Origin: Providencia stuartii
GTDB taxonomy: Bacteria > Pseudomonadota > Gammaproteobacteria > Enterobacterales > Enterobacteriaceae
Direction of reading: 5' to 3'
Assembly (NCBI GenBank): GCA_900455155.1
Contig: UGUC01000002.1
Location: forward strand, 558,001 to 622,000
Length of the DNA stretch: 64,000 nt
The translations under genes and the position numbers were made by a program. Below are positions 41,258 through 51,420 of this stretch, piece after piece (the first letter of the stretch is position 1; every line of letters begins with the position of its first letter). The notes under the pieces are model-generated. The model saw only the letters and a program-made list of their open reading frames with translations. It had not been told where the DNA came from and searched no databases.

Positions 41258-42288
41258 TGAGCGAACAAGTGACCTATATTTCGGAAATTATGGCACAGCC
41301 ACAAGAGTTTTTCTGGTTGCCTTGGGCCGTTCAATACTTCTTTTTTATCGGTATCGCGGCTTGCGCGACACTTTATGCTTGTTACTTGCACTGGCAAGGT
41401 AAGAGTGAAAATAGCCGATTAGAGATGATTGCCGTCTTTATCACGATAACGATGGGGATCACGGCTCCATTAGCGCTGACCGCCGACTTACACCAAACGG
41501 CGCGTGTTTGGCACTTCTATGCTCATCCAACTATTTGGTCATGGATGTGGTGGGGCTCAGTTTTACTGCCATTGTTTACCACTTTTAGCGGCCTCTACTT
41601 TGTTGCATTGTTGGTGAAATTAATTTGGAAAAAAGAATTTAAAGCAACACGTTGGGTGGCCTTACTGTCAGCGCTGTCTGCGGTAGGTTTATTGTTATAT
41701 ACCGGTCGTGAAGCCTCGGTGCTGATCGCACGACCTATTTGGTTTAGCTGGTGGATCCCTGTACTGCTGTTCTTTAGTGCAATGCAAGCGGTTCCTGCGT
41801 TAATTAGCTTGGGGGCTCGTCGTGAACCTCAATATCAGCAGCGCTTAGCACGTCTTCAGGCAATTAGCTTGCTTCTGTTAGCTGTCTGCTTTGCATTGTG
41901 GTTATCGGGTGACACTGTTTCAGGTATTGCTGTTCGTCCATCAACTAGAGGTCGCAAGCCCTGGCTGGTGGATGCTCATGGGGATATGCGCACTGTGGGT
42001 TGTGGCATTGGGCAATGTCAATCATGACATTAAAGGCTACACGCTCAATGGTTTATATCACAGTAGCGGCATTAGTGGCGATGGGGCTAACGTGGAGCTT
42101 GCGCTGGGTTTTCCTAATGGAAGTTCAAGCGGTGCCAAAATATAACGTGTTAGTTAATCCATATCACTTCCCGATGGGAACGGACGGACTGTTAGCTCTA
42201 CTTGGTACGTTTTGGTTTGTGGATCGCTCTGATTATTATTATTCGTGAAGGTGTTCGTTGGTTTGCTAGGAGAGTGCAACATGGCTAA
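41257..42288 (+). CDS. ttrC: Tetrathionate reductase subunit C, quinol oxidase membrane anchor (three frameshifts)
   Basis: TtrC is a NrfD-type membrane protein with nine helices that oxidises menaquinol. The first ~225 residues are in one frame (PQEFFWLPWAVQYFFFIGIA, TADLHQTARVWHFYAHPTIW). One-base insertions near 41937, 42013 and 42212 then shift it; removing them gives 342 residues against 340 in Salmonella, ending IIIIREGVRWFARRVQHG. The gene overlaps ttrA by 8 bp. Confidence 0.88.
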
Positions 42289-45200
42289 ATTCTCAAGACG
42301 TCAGTGGCTCAAAGGTGGTTTAGTTGTCGGTGGTTTAGCACTATTTGGTGCAGGTTTACCGTGATGTGGCTAAGCGTGCAGTTGATGGCCTCGCCAATGG
42401 CACTTCCGGTAAAGTCACATTAGATCGTATTCATGGCAACTCATTGCGGCCCAGAGGGGCAAGCTAACGGTGGTTGGAAAGAGGATCCTAGCCAAGTTAT
42501 TGCGATGACCCAATGTTTTGGATGCTGGACTCAATGTGGGATCCGTGCTCGTGTCGATACGGCAAAAAACGAAGTGCTACGTATTGCGGGGAATCCATAT
42601 CACCCTCTGTCTCACGAAAAACATTTCCCGTATGGTATGCCACTGAAAACGGCGTTTAATAAAATGGGCGGCGAAAGTGGGTTAGAACATCGCTCCACGG
42701 CGTGTGCTCGCGGTGCAACCTTAATGGAAGGGTTAACTAGCCCATTGCGTATCCTAGAGCCGATGAAACGTGTTGGTAAACGTGGTGAAGGTAAATGGGA
42801 ACGTATCAGTTTTGAACAATTAATCAAAGAAGTGGTTGAAGGGGGCGATTTATTTGGTGAAGGGCATGTTGATGGCTTACGGGCGATCCGTGACCTTGAA
42901 ACGCCTCTCGATCCATCACAACCTAAATTAGGCCCCAAAGCCAACCAACTGCTGGTGACTAACGCGGGGGATGATGGTCGTGATGGTTTTATACGCCGCT
43001 TTGCCCAAAATGCTTTTGGCAGTAAAAACTTTGGTGCCCATGGCTCCTATTGTGGTCTGGCATACCGTGCTGGCTCTGGTGCACTAATGGATGATCTGGA
43101 TAAAAATGCGCACGTCAAACCGGATTGGGATAATGTTCGTTTTGCGCTATTTATTGGAACATCGCCAGCACAGTCGGGTAACCCATTTAAACGCCAAGGT
43201 CGCCAACTGGCATCTGCACGTTTACGTGACAATTTTAACTATGTTGTGGTTGCCCCTGCATTGCCACTTACAACGACTCTGGCGAATGATCATGGGCATT
43301 GGGTTCCTGTGCAGCCGGGAACGGATGCGGCATTAGTCATGGGAATGATCCGTTGGATCATCGAAAATGAGCGTTACAATGCCGCATATTTGCGCGTACC
43401 AAGCGAAAAATCGATGAAAGCAGTTGGCGAAAAGAGCTGGACCAACTCTACTCATTTAGTGATCACTGATGACGAGCATCCATTAGCAGGGCAATTATTG
43501 ATCGCTTCACATCTTAATGGTCAGATGGCGGAAGATGATGACAGCAAAAAAGCATATTTGGTTCAGGATGCGTCAGGTGAGCTAAAACCCGCAGATGATG
43601 TGACGCAGGCAGAGCTGTTTGTCACGCGTCAGGTGACATTGCACGATGGTAGCGAAGTCACGGTTAAATCTAGTTTCCAATGTTTGAAAGAAGCAGCTGA
43701 GCGCATGACGTTGGAAGAGTATAGCGAACGCTGCCAAGTTCCAGTTAAAACCATTGAGTCACTGGGGCGTGCATTAACCTCTTATGATCGTAAAGCTGCG
43801 GTGATCTCGCATGGCGGTATGATGGGGGGTAATGGATTCTATACCGCGTGGTCGGTCATTATGCTGAATGCGCTTATTGGTAACTTGAATTTGAAAGGTG
43901 GGGTATCAGTAGGTGGTGGTAAATTCAACGGTGAAAGCGATGGTCCTCGTTACAAGATAACGAGCTACGCTGGCAAAGTGAAACCAAAAGGTGTTGTGTT
44001 ATCTCGTAGTAACGAATCCTATGAAAAATCAGATGAATTCAAGGCTCGCGTTGCTGCTGGTGAAAATCCTTATCCTGCAAAAGCACCATGGTATCCGTTT
44101 GCTAAAGGTCAGTTAACTGAACAATTAGCGTCAGCGTTGATGGGTTATCCGTATCCACTTAAGGCATGGATCACCAACATGACTAACCCTGTTTACGGTA
44201 TTGCAGGCATTCGTCAGGTGATGGAAGAAAAGCTGAAAGACCCAAAACATCTTCCACTTATCATTGGTATTGACGCCTTTATGAATGAGACAACAGCGCT
44301 GGCGGATTATATTGTGCCGGATACCCATAACTTTGAAAGTTGGGGCTTTAGTGGGGCTTGGTCGGGGGTTCAAGTGAAAGCCAGTACTGCTCGCTGGCCA
44401 ATTGTTGGAGCACGTACCGCGAAAACGGCCGACGGTCAGCCTATTTCAATGGAAGCATTTTGTATCGCAGTGGCGAAAGCGCTCGACCTTCCTGGGTTTG
44501 GTGGACAAACGTGATTGAAGATATGGATGGAAATAAATATCCACTTAATTGTGCTGAAGATTATTACCTGCGTGTCGCTGCAAATATGGCATGGTTAGGT
44601 GAAAAACCAGTGCCAGAAGCAGCAAATGAAGACATCCAAATCAGTGGTGTGGAACGGATTTTGCCTGCAATGGAAAAAACACTCAAACCGGAAGAGATCC
44701 GTCGTGTTGCCTATATCTATACTCGCGGTGGTCGTTTTGCGCCTTATGAAAAAGCGTGGGATGGTGATGCAACAGGGCCTCAGTGGAAGAAAGGGTTGCA
44801 GATTTGGAACCCAACGGTGGCGGTGAACCGTCATGCGATTACGGGGGAGCGCTATAGTGGTTGTCCAACTTACTATCCGCCTCGTTTAGCGAATGGGGAA
44901 GATGTGAATAAGGTTTTCCCACCAACAGAATGGCCGTTAAAGCTTATGTCATTTAAATCCCATGTCATGAGTAGCTCAACGACAATGATTGAACGTTTAC
45001 GCCATGTGAAACCTACCAATCTTGTGGCTATTCACCCTGATGATGCCCAAAAAATGGGGGTTAAGCATGGAGATTGGGTCAAGATAACTACGCCAGGTGG
45101 TCATGTTGAAGCACAAATCAGTGTGTTAGACGGTGTTATGCCAGGGGGTTTTAGCCATCGAACATGGTTATGGTCATAAAGAAATGGGGGCTAAACAGCA

Positions 45201-45372
45201 TTACCTTGATGGTGAGCCAATGCCAATGAACGCTGCGAATGGTTCAGGCATTAACCTAAATGATTTAGGTTTTGCCGACCCGACGCGTGAAGTGGCGAAT
45301 ACTTGGTTAGATTGGGTATCCGGTGCCTCAGTGAGACAAGGCTTACCGGCTCGAATTGAATTAATCGGTTAA
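42281..45372 (+). CDS. ttrA: Tetrathionate reductase catalytic subunit A, molybdopterin enzyme (four frameshifts)
   Basis: TtrA reduces tetrathionate to thiosulfate in the periplasm. It starts at ATG 42281 with a Tat signal (MAKFSRRQWLKGGLVVGG), has the Fe-S motif TQCFGCWTQCGIRARV, the molybdopterin segments ISHGGMMGGNGFYTAWSVIM and DAFMNETTALADYIVPDTHN, and ends VRQGLPARIELIG. Insertions near 42355, 42452 and 45158 and a deletion in an A-run near 44506 disrupt it. The repaired length is 1029 residues (Salmonella 1020). A further frame error does not alter the active site seen. Last gene of ttrBCA. Confidence 0.93.
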
Positions 45373-45383
45373 AAGTAATAACA

Positions 45384-45406
45384 GACCAGCGCACTTTGCG
45401 CTGGTC
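45384..45406 (+). terminator. Hairpin after ttrA
   Basis: GACCAGCGCA and TGCGCTGGTC form a perfect 10-bp stem with a 3-nt loop, 11 bp after the ttrA stop. There is no T-tail, so it may stabilise the transcript end instead. Confidence 0.65.
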
Positions 45407-45478
45407 ACCATAAGTTTTAGACAGTTGACATTGCGCTTTACGATGTGGCTACCTCATCGTAACTTCGGCAGATGCCTA

Positions 45479-45501
45479 GGAGGGGGAGCCCTCCTTTTTT
45501 T
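45479..45501 (+). terminator. Rho-independent terminator between ttrA and zevB
   Basis: GGAGGG, a 4-nt loop and CCCTCC are followed by eight T residues, a classic terminator on the plus strand. It blocks read-through from ttrBCA into the convergent zevB gene. Confidence 0.8.
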
Positions 45502-45511
45502 CGTCTTTTGA

Positions 45512-46534
45512 TCAGCGTATTCGTGGCGATAGCAAAGGTGACGCTGTTTCAGTGAGCATCAAACTTTGATACATCAAGACACCTAACAGAATAAAAATTA
45601 ACCCTGTACACAAATAAAGGAGCGCGCGGCAGTAAGGCGAAAAAGAGATCCCCTGAGTTTTGGTCAGCCGCATTGCGTGATGACGCATAAAATAAACAAA
45701 CAAAGCAATAAGGCTGATGGTGAATGCGGTTCCCATTGCCATGGCTAGTGCAGCGAAGATCCCCCACGTATACACCCCAATCACATAAGAAAAAAGCAAT
45801 ACCAATAATGCACCGGAGCAAGGTCGCAGCCCCATAGATAGCACCAAAATGGCTTGGGTGCGTAAAGAGGCTTGTAACTGCTGACTTGAGACAACATGTT
45901 GGTGACCACACTGGCAAAGAGGAGCCATTTTAGGCGGTGTCTTGATAGCGGATATTGAGGTCGAATTTAACGGCAAAAGGCGCTGGATATGTAAGACTGA
46001 TGCTGTCCGTTTATTTCTGGCTTTTCGCCATTGATGAAATGCTTTGTAGCAACATAAGGCACCCAGCAAAACAACGAAACCATAACTGAGTTTTTCGCTG
46101 TATAAGCTAACCATATTCAAGTGGCGAGTAGAGAGCTGGAAAACCACTAATACAGCTGAAACTAACACAATCGCCACGGCACCTTGTAATAAAGAAGCGA
46201 GTAGACTAAGGATAACACTTTGTTTTAAACGTGTTGGGTGGGTGGCGATATAGGTGCTAATGATCAGCTTACCATGACCTGGGCCTAGTGCATGAAGGAG
46301 CCCATATAAAAAGCTGACAGCGACTAGCAAGCTACCTGCTTGTAATGGGTCGCGCTGAGTCGATTGCAGTAGTTCCGAGAGTAAAAGATTGAGCTGGCGC
46401 TGCCAAGCAACACTGGTTTGTAACCAAACTGACCAATTTTGGTAGAGATAAGCGGCGGCGCAGAGAGCGATGAAAACTACGCCAACGATGATTAAGTTTA
46501 GGTGCTTGGGTTTATTACGTTGAATTATTGGCAT
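45512..46534 (-). CDS. zevB: ZevB-like NicO-family metal transporter
   Basis: This 340-residue protein has six or more helices and the nickel/cobalt (NicO/RcnA-like) motif GLLHALGPGHGKLIISTYIA, plus a second GLRPCSGALLVLLFSYVIGV. A His/Cys-rich cytoplasmic loop CQCGHQHV suits metal binding. Together with the DUF1007 protein upstream, whose end overlaps it, it forms a ZevAB-type pair, associated with zinc in Haemophilus. The transported metal and direction here are not proven. Confidence 0.8.
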   Translation of the reverse strand: MPIIQRNKPKHLNLIIVGVVFIALCAAAYLYQNWSVWLQTSVAWQRQLNLLLSELLQSTQRDPLQAGSLLVAVSFLYGLLHALGPGHGKLIISTYIATHPTRLKQSVILSLLASLLQGAVAIVLVSAVLVVFQLSTRHLNMVSLYSEKLSYGFVVLLGALCCYKAFHQWRKARNKRTASVLHIQRLLPLNSTSISAIKTPPKMAPLCQCGHQHVVSSQQLQASLRTQAILVLSMGLRPCSGALLVLLFSYVIGVYTWGIFAALAMAMGTAFTISLIALFVYFMRHHAMRLTKTQGISFSPYCRALLYLCTGLIFILLGVLMYQSLMLTETASPLLSPRIR

Positions 46535-47159
46535 GCAATCTTCACCTTTTGAGCAAATTGCAGCCCTAATGTGGTGTCATCTTCAGGTGTTTTGATTGAT
46601 ATCGAGCGAGTAGGCATAAAAGCGTAACTCATCAGTGACATTAGGCTCGTTGAGCGTCATTTTACATTGGGAGTCTAGCGTGTTAGATAGAATAACCGCC
46701 TGTTGATTGGGATAGGTCATGCTGACAAAAAATGTCGGGTCATAAGTCATAAACTCGATATCCAATCCTTTTATCGGCACGGGTTGTTTTAATCGCGCAG
46801 TAAATGAAAAAATAAGCTGTAGCCCTTCACGTTGTAAGCGGTAATGGCTTGGTATCGCTTGAAAAGCTATTTTTTTACCTTGTGAATAAAAGTCGGTGAA
46901 ATAGTCCTGAGCAAGAATATTTGCCATTAATGTTGCCGCTTGCGTTTTCCATTGAATGTCATCTTCTTGGCTATTTTTTAACTCATAAGCAATATCCGCA
47001 GAGGTCATTGGATCCATCTTCCACGTGAATGTCAGGCCGATAACTTGCTGTTGGTTGATTTCGGGTATGACCTGCATATCGATAAAAGCTATGGGGGTGA
47101 GCAAAACTCTTGAAAGAAAAGACTAAACACAAACTGAGGAATAACACATTGAATTTCAT
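46525..47159 (-). CDS. zevA: ZevA-like DUF1007 periplasmic protein (two frameshifts)
   Basis: The repaired protein has ~210 residues, with a signal peptide MKFNVLFLSLCLVFSFKSFA and the conserved mature start HPHSFIDMQ typical of DUF1007. Insertions occur near 47107 (T-run after HPHSF) and near 46592, after which the frame runs ...TPEDDTTLGLQFAQKVKIACQ to a stop at 46525. It overlaps the zevB start by 10 bp, so the two are translated together. Conserved His at the mature N-terminus suggests metal binding. Confidence 0.78.
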
Positions 47160-47418
47160 AAGCGGTACATTTCAACGAGTAAGTCAAATAGGCGAAAAAT
47201 GTTATAACATAACTTAATTTCAATGTGAAATAAATTTATGGTGCAACTTACTATCGAGAGGGCATTGTAATATTCAATATAAAACCTTTTAACATTCAGG
47301 GTTTTTTATTCACAAAATAACAGCGATAATAGTCATAATGGCTAGTGTGGGCACTATGTGGACACTGGTACATTTTATTAAATTAATCTCAATGAGTTAT
47401 AAGGGTTTAAAGAACACC

Positions 47419-48467
47419 ATGCCAGTGTTACATAATCAAATTTCAAATAAAATTCTTAAAGAGCGTATGTTGGCGGAGACTGAGCCACGTACCACCAATT
47501 TCGTTTTATAAATATTTCAACATCCACGACCCAGTAGAATTTCGCAACGAGTGGTATGTGAAGTTCAAAGCACTTAATGTGTTTGGTCGTGTGTATATCG
47601 CTAAAGAGGGTATCAACGCTCAAATCAGCGTGCCTTCATCAAATGTCGAAGCGTTGCGCGAACTGATTTATAGCACTAGCCCTGAACTGAATAATTTACG
47701 TCTTAACATCGCTATTGATGATGATGGTAAATCTTTCTGGGTCTTACGCATGAAAGTCCGTGATCGTGTGGTTGCGGATGGGATTACTGACGATTCATTT
47801 GATGCCTCAAAGACAGGGCAATATCTTAAAGCACATGAAGTGAATGAGATGATTGATGACCCGAATACCGTATTTGTAGATATGCGTAACCACTATGAAT
47901 ACGAGGTTGGTCATTTTGAAAACGCGATTGAAGTGCCTTCTGATACTTTCAGAGATCAGCTGCCAATGGCTGTAGATATGCTACAGGAACAAAAAGATAA
48001 AAATATAGTCATGTATTGTACAGGTGGGATCCGCTGTGAAAAAGCGAGTGCTTACATGCTGCATAATGGCTTTAAGAACGTATACCACGTTGAAGGCGGT
48101 ATTATTGAATATGCGCGTAAAGCCAAAGAGCAAGGTTTACCGTTACGTTTTAAAGGGAAAAAACTTTGTGTTTGATAACCGCATGGGGGAGCGCATTACT
48201 GATGAAGTATTGGCTCACTGCCATCAATGTGGTGAACCTTGTGACACGCATACGAACTGCCGTAATGATGGCTGCCATTTATTATTTATTCAGTGCCCTT
48301 CATGCGCAGAAAAATATGAAGGCTGCTGTAGTGTTGCCTGTACTGAGGAGATGAAACTGCCAGAAGAAGTGCAACGTGCACGTCGAGCAGGGCGTGAAGT
48401 CAGCAATAAAATATTTAATAAATCACGTCATCGCTTAAGTGATGGCCTATTAAATAACGATAATTAG
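47419..48467 (+). CDS. trhO: tRNA uridine 5-hydroxylase TrhO, rhodanese family (two frameshifts)
   Basis: TrhO (YceA) makes 5-hydroxyuridine at the wobble position of tRNA using oxygen. It has the N-terminal [20 protein letters not shown], a rhodanese domain with the active Cys in [17 protein letters not shown], and a C-terminal Cys-rich zinc region ([20 protein letters not shown]). Insertions near 47503 (TT-ISFYKYF) and 48167 (KGKNFVF) split it; repaired length is 348 against 350 in E. coli. It normally follows lpxL; here ttr lies between. Confidence 0.92.
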
Positions 48468-48476
48468 TCACTCATA

Positions 48477-48502
48477 AAAAAGCCCGATTAAGGGCTTTTT
48501 TT
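48477..48502. terminator. Bidirectional terminator after trhO
   Basis: AAAAAGCCC, GATTAA and GGGCTTTTTTT make a short hairpin with A- and T-tracts on both sides. It separates trhO from the convergent regulator gene. Confidence 0.85.
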
Positions 48503-49094
48503 AATAGAGATATTTAAAAATATTATAAATAAAAAATAGCTCAATACGATTTTTAACATAGACTTTGGTGACAATATGTCTTTTTTGTGAATAAACGGTG
48601 CTATTACTGATCCCCAGTTTTTTTGAAATAATATGATTCGGTGTTTCATTCATCCAACTATTAATAATGCATTGTTCTTTTAGTGTAAATATTGATGAGT
48701 TTGAATTATTAGTTAGCCTTATTGTTTTTTCTATTTGTTCCGCATCATTGATCACTTTATCTAACGTAGGGATAATGATTTTCTTAGACATAATAAAATA
48801 ATTATCTTTAAGTAATAGTGGCTTATCAGATATTGGATAAGGGGCATTAATGTAGATATAGAATCTAATCTCATTTGATGTGCTTAATAGCTTTTTTAAA
48901 GTTAAACAGTAATTGGAATGGTGACAATAATAAGTTAAATTCACGAGTATGATATTGGGTTTACTATTGTTAATACAATGAATAGCTTCATCAATACATC
49001 CTACACTAATAAACTCAAGTTTTTTATTTGAAGATAAGTATTCAGTAATACCAATTCGAGTATAATAACATTCATCAATAATGAGTATTCTCAT
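48501..49094 (-). CDS. LuxR-type response-regulator-like protein
   Basis: This ~197-residue protein has a receiver-like N-terminus (MRILIIDECYYTRIGITEYL) and a C-terminal LuxR/RcsA-type HTH (FTLKEQCIINSWMNETPNHI, KLGISNSTVYSQKRHIVTKV). The receiver has NLTYYCHHSNYC where DxRMP is usual, so phosphorylation is doubtful. RcsA/FimZ-like auxiliary regulators are a possible comparison. ATG 49094 has AAGGA with an 8-nt spacer and is preferred to 49103. No partner kinase is nearby. Confidence 0.75.
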   Translation of the reverse strand: MRILIIDECYYTRIGITEYLSSNKKLEFISVGCIDEAIHCINNSKPNIILVNLTYYCHHSNYCLTLKKLLSTSNEIRFYIYINAPYPISDKPLLLKDNYFIMSKKIIIPTLDKVINDAEQIEKTIRLTNNSNSSIFTLKEQCIINSWMNETPNHIISKKLGISNSTVYSQKRHIVTKVYVKNRIELFFIYNIFKYLY

Positions 49095-49335
49095 AAGGAA
49101 CATCCTTGTTCGAAAGAGGATTACAATAAATTGGAATGGATATTAAAGTCAATAAACTAGTGATAAAAAATAATTAATTTAGTTTGTTTTTGCAATTAAT
49201 ATAAAAATAACTATTATTATTTTTATATTATGAATATTAATTATTAGGAGTATAAAAAATTAATATACTAAAAAGATATGAATTATTGATGGTGTTAATG
49301 GATATTTGGTTATTACCAAATATCCATTATTTTCA

Positions 49336-49590
49336 CTAGTGCGTTTTAAAGTCAGGCTCTACATAATCACCGGACTCTATTTTATCAATACCGGCTTGTA
49401 GAATATCAATAAGTTGTCTGGCTACATCGGTTGTTAACCACATTGTTTTATCAACAATGGCGTTCTCACTGTTTTCACTTTTTTCTGGGAGATAATGCAA
49501 ACGCAACATCATTGCATCATAGGCATCAACAGTACTGATGTCCCAGCCAACAACAGGGTGAGTCTGAATCACTTCATTTTTTCTATTCAT
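49336..49590 (-). CDS. bssS: Biofilm regulator BssS
   Basis: This 84-residue protein matches BssS (YceP) of E. coli (EVIQTHPVVGWDISTVDAYD, AMMLRLHYLPE, TTDVARQLIDILQAGIDKIE). BssS affects biofilm formation through indole and catabolite signalling; its mechanism is unclear. ATG 49590 follows AGGAGGTGTTT, which decides the start. It lies next to pyrC as in the E. coli bssS-dinI-pyrC region. Confidence 0.9.
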   Translation of the reverse strand: MNRKNEVIQTHPVVGWDISTVDAYDAMMLRLHYLPEKSENSENAIVDKTMWLTTDVARQLIDILQAGIDKIESGDYVEPDFKTH

Positions 49591-49771
49591 AAACACCTCC
49601 TAATCATACTGCGTGATAAATATATATCGATAACTGACTAAGAGCGAAAAACTCATAACGAGTATCAATCAGTATAAGGGGATTTTGCCAATTGAAAAGA
49701 AAAATACGCTTTTTTTTTTGCATCCAAATGACAGATTATGCAAAAAAGTGACAAAAAAGGGAAAAGGACTA

Positions 49772-49794
49772 ACGGGAAGTGATGAGCTTCCCGT
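49772..49794 (-). terminator. Terminator of pyrC
   Basis: ACGGGAAG and CTTCCCGT form a perfect 8-bp stem 8 bp after the pyrC stop. Read on the minus strand it is followed by a T-rich stretch (CCTTTTCCCTTTTTT). Confidence 0.7.
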
Positions 49795-49802
49795 CGATAT
49801 GA

Positions 49803-50852
49803 TTAGTCAACAACGCGTACAGACCAGCGAGCATCCTCACCTGCAAGGAAAGGGATCAGTGCATCATGGCCGCACTCAATGGATGAGGTGGTTATATTTT
49901 CTTCTTTAGTTAACTGAATAAAGCCATCATTAACAGGTAAATTATAGAACTTAGGACCATTTAATGAGCAGAAGGCTTCAAAATGAGCAAGTGCGCCGAG
50001 TTCTTCAAAAACTGTTGCATAAGCTGCAAGTGCTGTTGGAGCATTAAAAACCCCAGCGCAGCCACAGGAGGACTCTTTACGATGTTGAACATGAGGTGCT
50101 GTATCCGTTCCTAAGAAGAAACGATCACTGCCTGAAGCAACGGCTGCACGCAATGCTTCTTGGTGAACATTGCGTTTTAGAATAGGCAGGCAGTACAAAT
50201 GTGGGCGCACACCGCCAACTAACATGTGATTCCGATTAAACATTAAATGTTGTGGTGTTAATGTAGCTGCTAGATAGTCATCGCCCCCTAGTACATATTG
50301 GGCAGCTTCTTTAGTGGTGATGTGCTCAAAAACCACCTTTAATTTAGGGAATGTTTTTCTAAGAGGTTCCATGACTTGCTCAATAAAACGAGCTTCGCGA
50401 TCAAAGATATCAATCTGACTGGATGTGACTTCTCCATGGATCAATAATGGCATTCCTGCTTGCTCCATTGCCTCAAGTACAGAGTAGATATTTTTTATAT
50501 CAGAGACTCCGTGGCTTGAATTGGTTGTTGCATTGGCAGGGTACAGTTTACAAGCAGTAAATACCCCTTCATGAAAGCCGCGTATTAGTTCATCAGCATT
50601 CGTGGTGTCAGTTAAATAACACGTCATTAATGGCGTAAAGCGATCACCTTCAGGAACTGCTTGAATAATACGTTCACGATATGCTTTAGCCATCTCTATT
50701 GTCGTGACAGGGGGAACGAGATTTGGCATGACAATGGCGCGACCGAAGAATTGACTGGTATAAGGCACAACAGTTTTTAGCATATCACCATCGCGAAAAT
50801 GAACATGCCAATCATCTGGGCGGCGGATCGTTAAAGTTGTTGCAGTTGTCAT
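49803..50852 (-). CDS. pyrC: Dihydroorotase
   Basis: PyrC cyclises carbamoyl-aspartate to dihydroorotate in pyrimidine synthesis. It is a class II dihydroorotase of ~349 residues: the metal motif [13 protein letters not shown] is at the N-terminus, a Lys ligand follows in [19 protein letters not shown], then [15 protein letters not shown] and the Asp ligand in [10 protein letters not shown]. The start is ATG 50852 with GGAGCC upstream; the ORF's earlier start at 50900 has no counterpart in the family. Confidence 0.95.
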   Translation of the reverse strand: MTTATTLTIRRPDDWHVHFRDGDMLKTVVPYTSQFFGRAIVMPNLVPPVTTIEMAKAYRERIIQAVPEGDRFTPLMTCYLTDTTNADELIRGFHEGVFTACKLYPANATTNSSHGVSDIKNIYSVLEAMEQAGMPLLIHGEVTSSQIDIFDREARFIEQVMEPLRKTFPKLKVVFEHITTKEAAQYVLGGDDYLAATLTPQHLMFNRNHMLVGGVRPHLYCLPILKRNVHQEALRAAVASGSDRFFLGTDTAPHVQHRKESSCGCAGVFNAPTALAAYATVFEELGALAHFEAFCSLNGPKFYNLPVNDGFIQLTKEENITTSSIECGHDALIPFLAGEDARWSVRVVD

Positions 50853-51047
50853 GAAACCGGCTCCGTAAAGGGTAAATAGAGTAATGAGCGAAATGCTCAA
50901 GCCGGAGCAGAATGATAAAACGAAAACGATAAAATAGCTATGTTAATTCACAATTATCTTGAAAAAGAATGGTTTTATGATAGGACAGAACAAATATAAA
51001 TTTAAGATAAGGTTGGGTGAATTAAGATGAATTAAATAAGAAGAGAT

Positions 51048-51123
51048 TGGCTCCTCCAGCTGGACTCGAACCAGCGACATACGGATTAACAGTCCGCCGT
51101 TCTACCGACTGAACTATGGAGGA
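51048..51123 (-). tRNA. tRNA-Asn(GTT), copy 1
   Basis: The minus strand reads TCCTCCATAGTTCAGTCGGT through the GTT anticodon (GGACTGTTAATCC) to the T-arm GGTTCGAGTCC and an encoded CCA, 76 nt in all. It differs from copies 2 and 3 by one base in the T-loop (GTTCGA against GTTCAA). Confidence 0.95.
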
Positions 51124-51420
51124 ACGCCTTAAAGCGGGAGGAATATTAGCGTTACTGATTCTAAAAGTCAAAGAAGAAACAGCAATAAAAGTTCGATTGC
51201 TTGTTATGTGATCGAATTGCTGTAACTTTCATCGAATAAGGGATCTGACAGGTGCTAAAAATAAACTGATCGCTATAATTGTGGTATTTGCGATGAATGG
51301 TCATTGCTATTTTTGTGGCTTGGTTTGCATATTTTAGTATGGATAACTGATTTAATAATAGTAGGCACGTTATCTTAACGTACGATAAAACTAAAAATGG
51401 AATAGAACAAGGAGGAGCAT

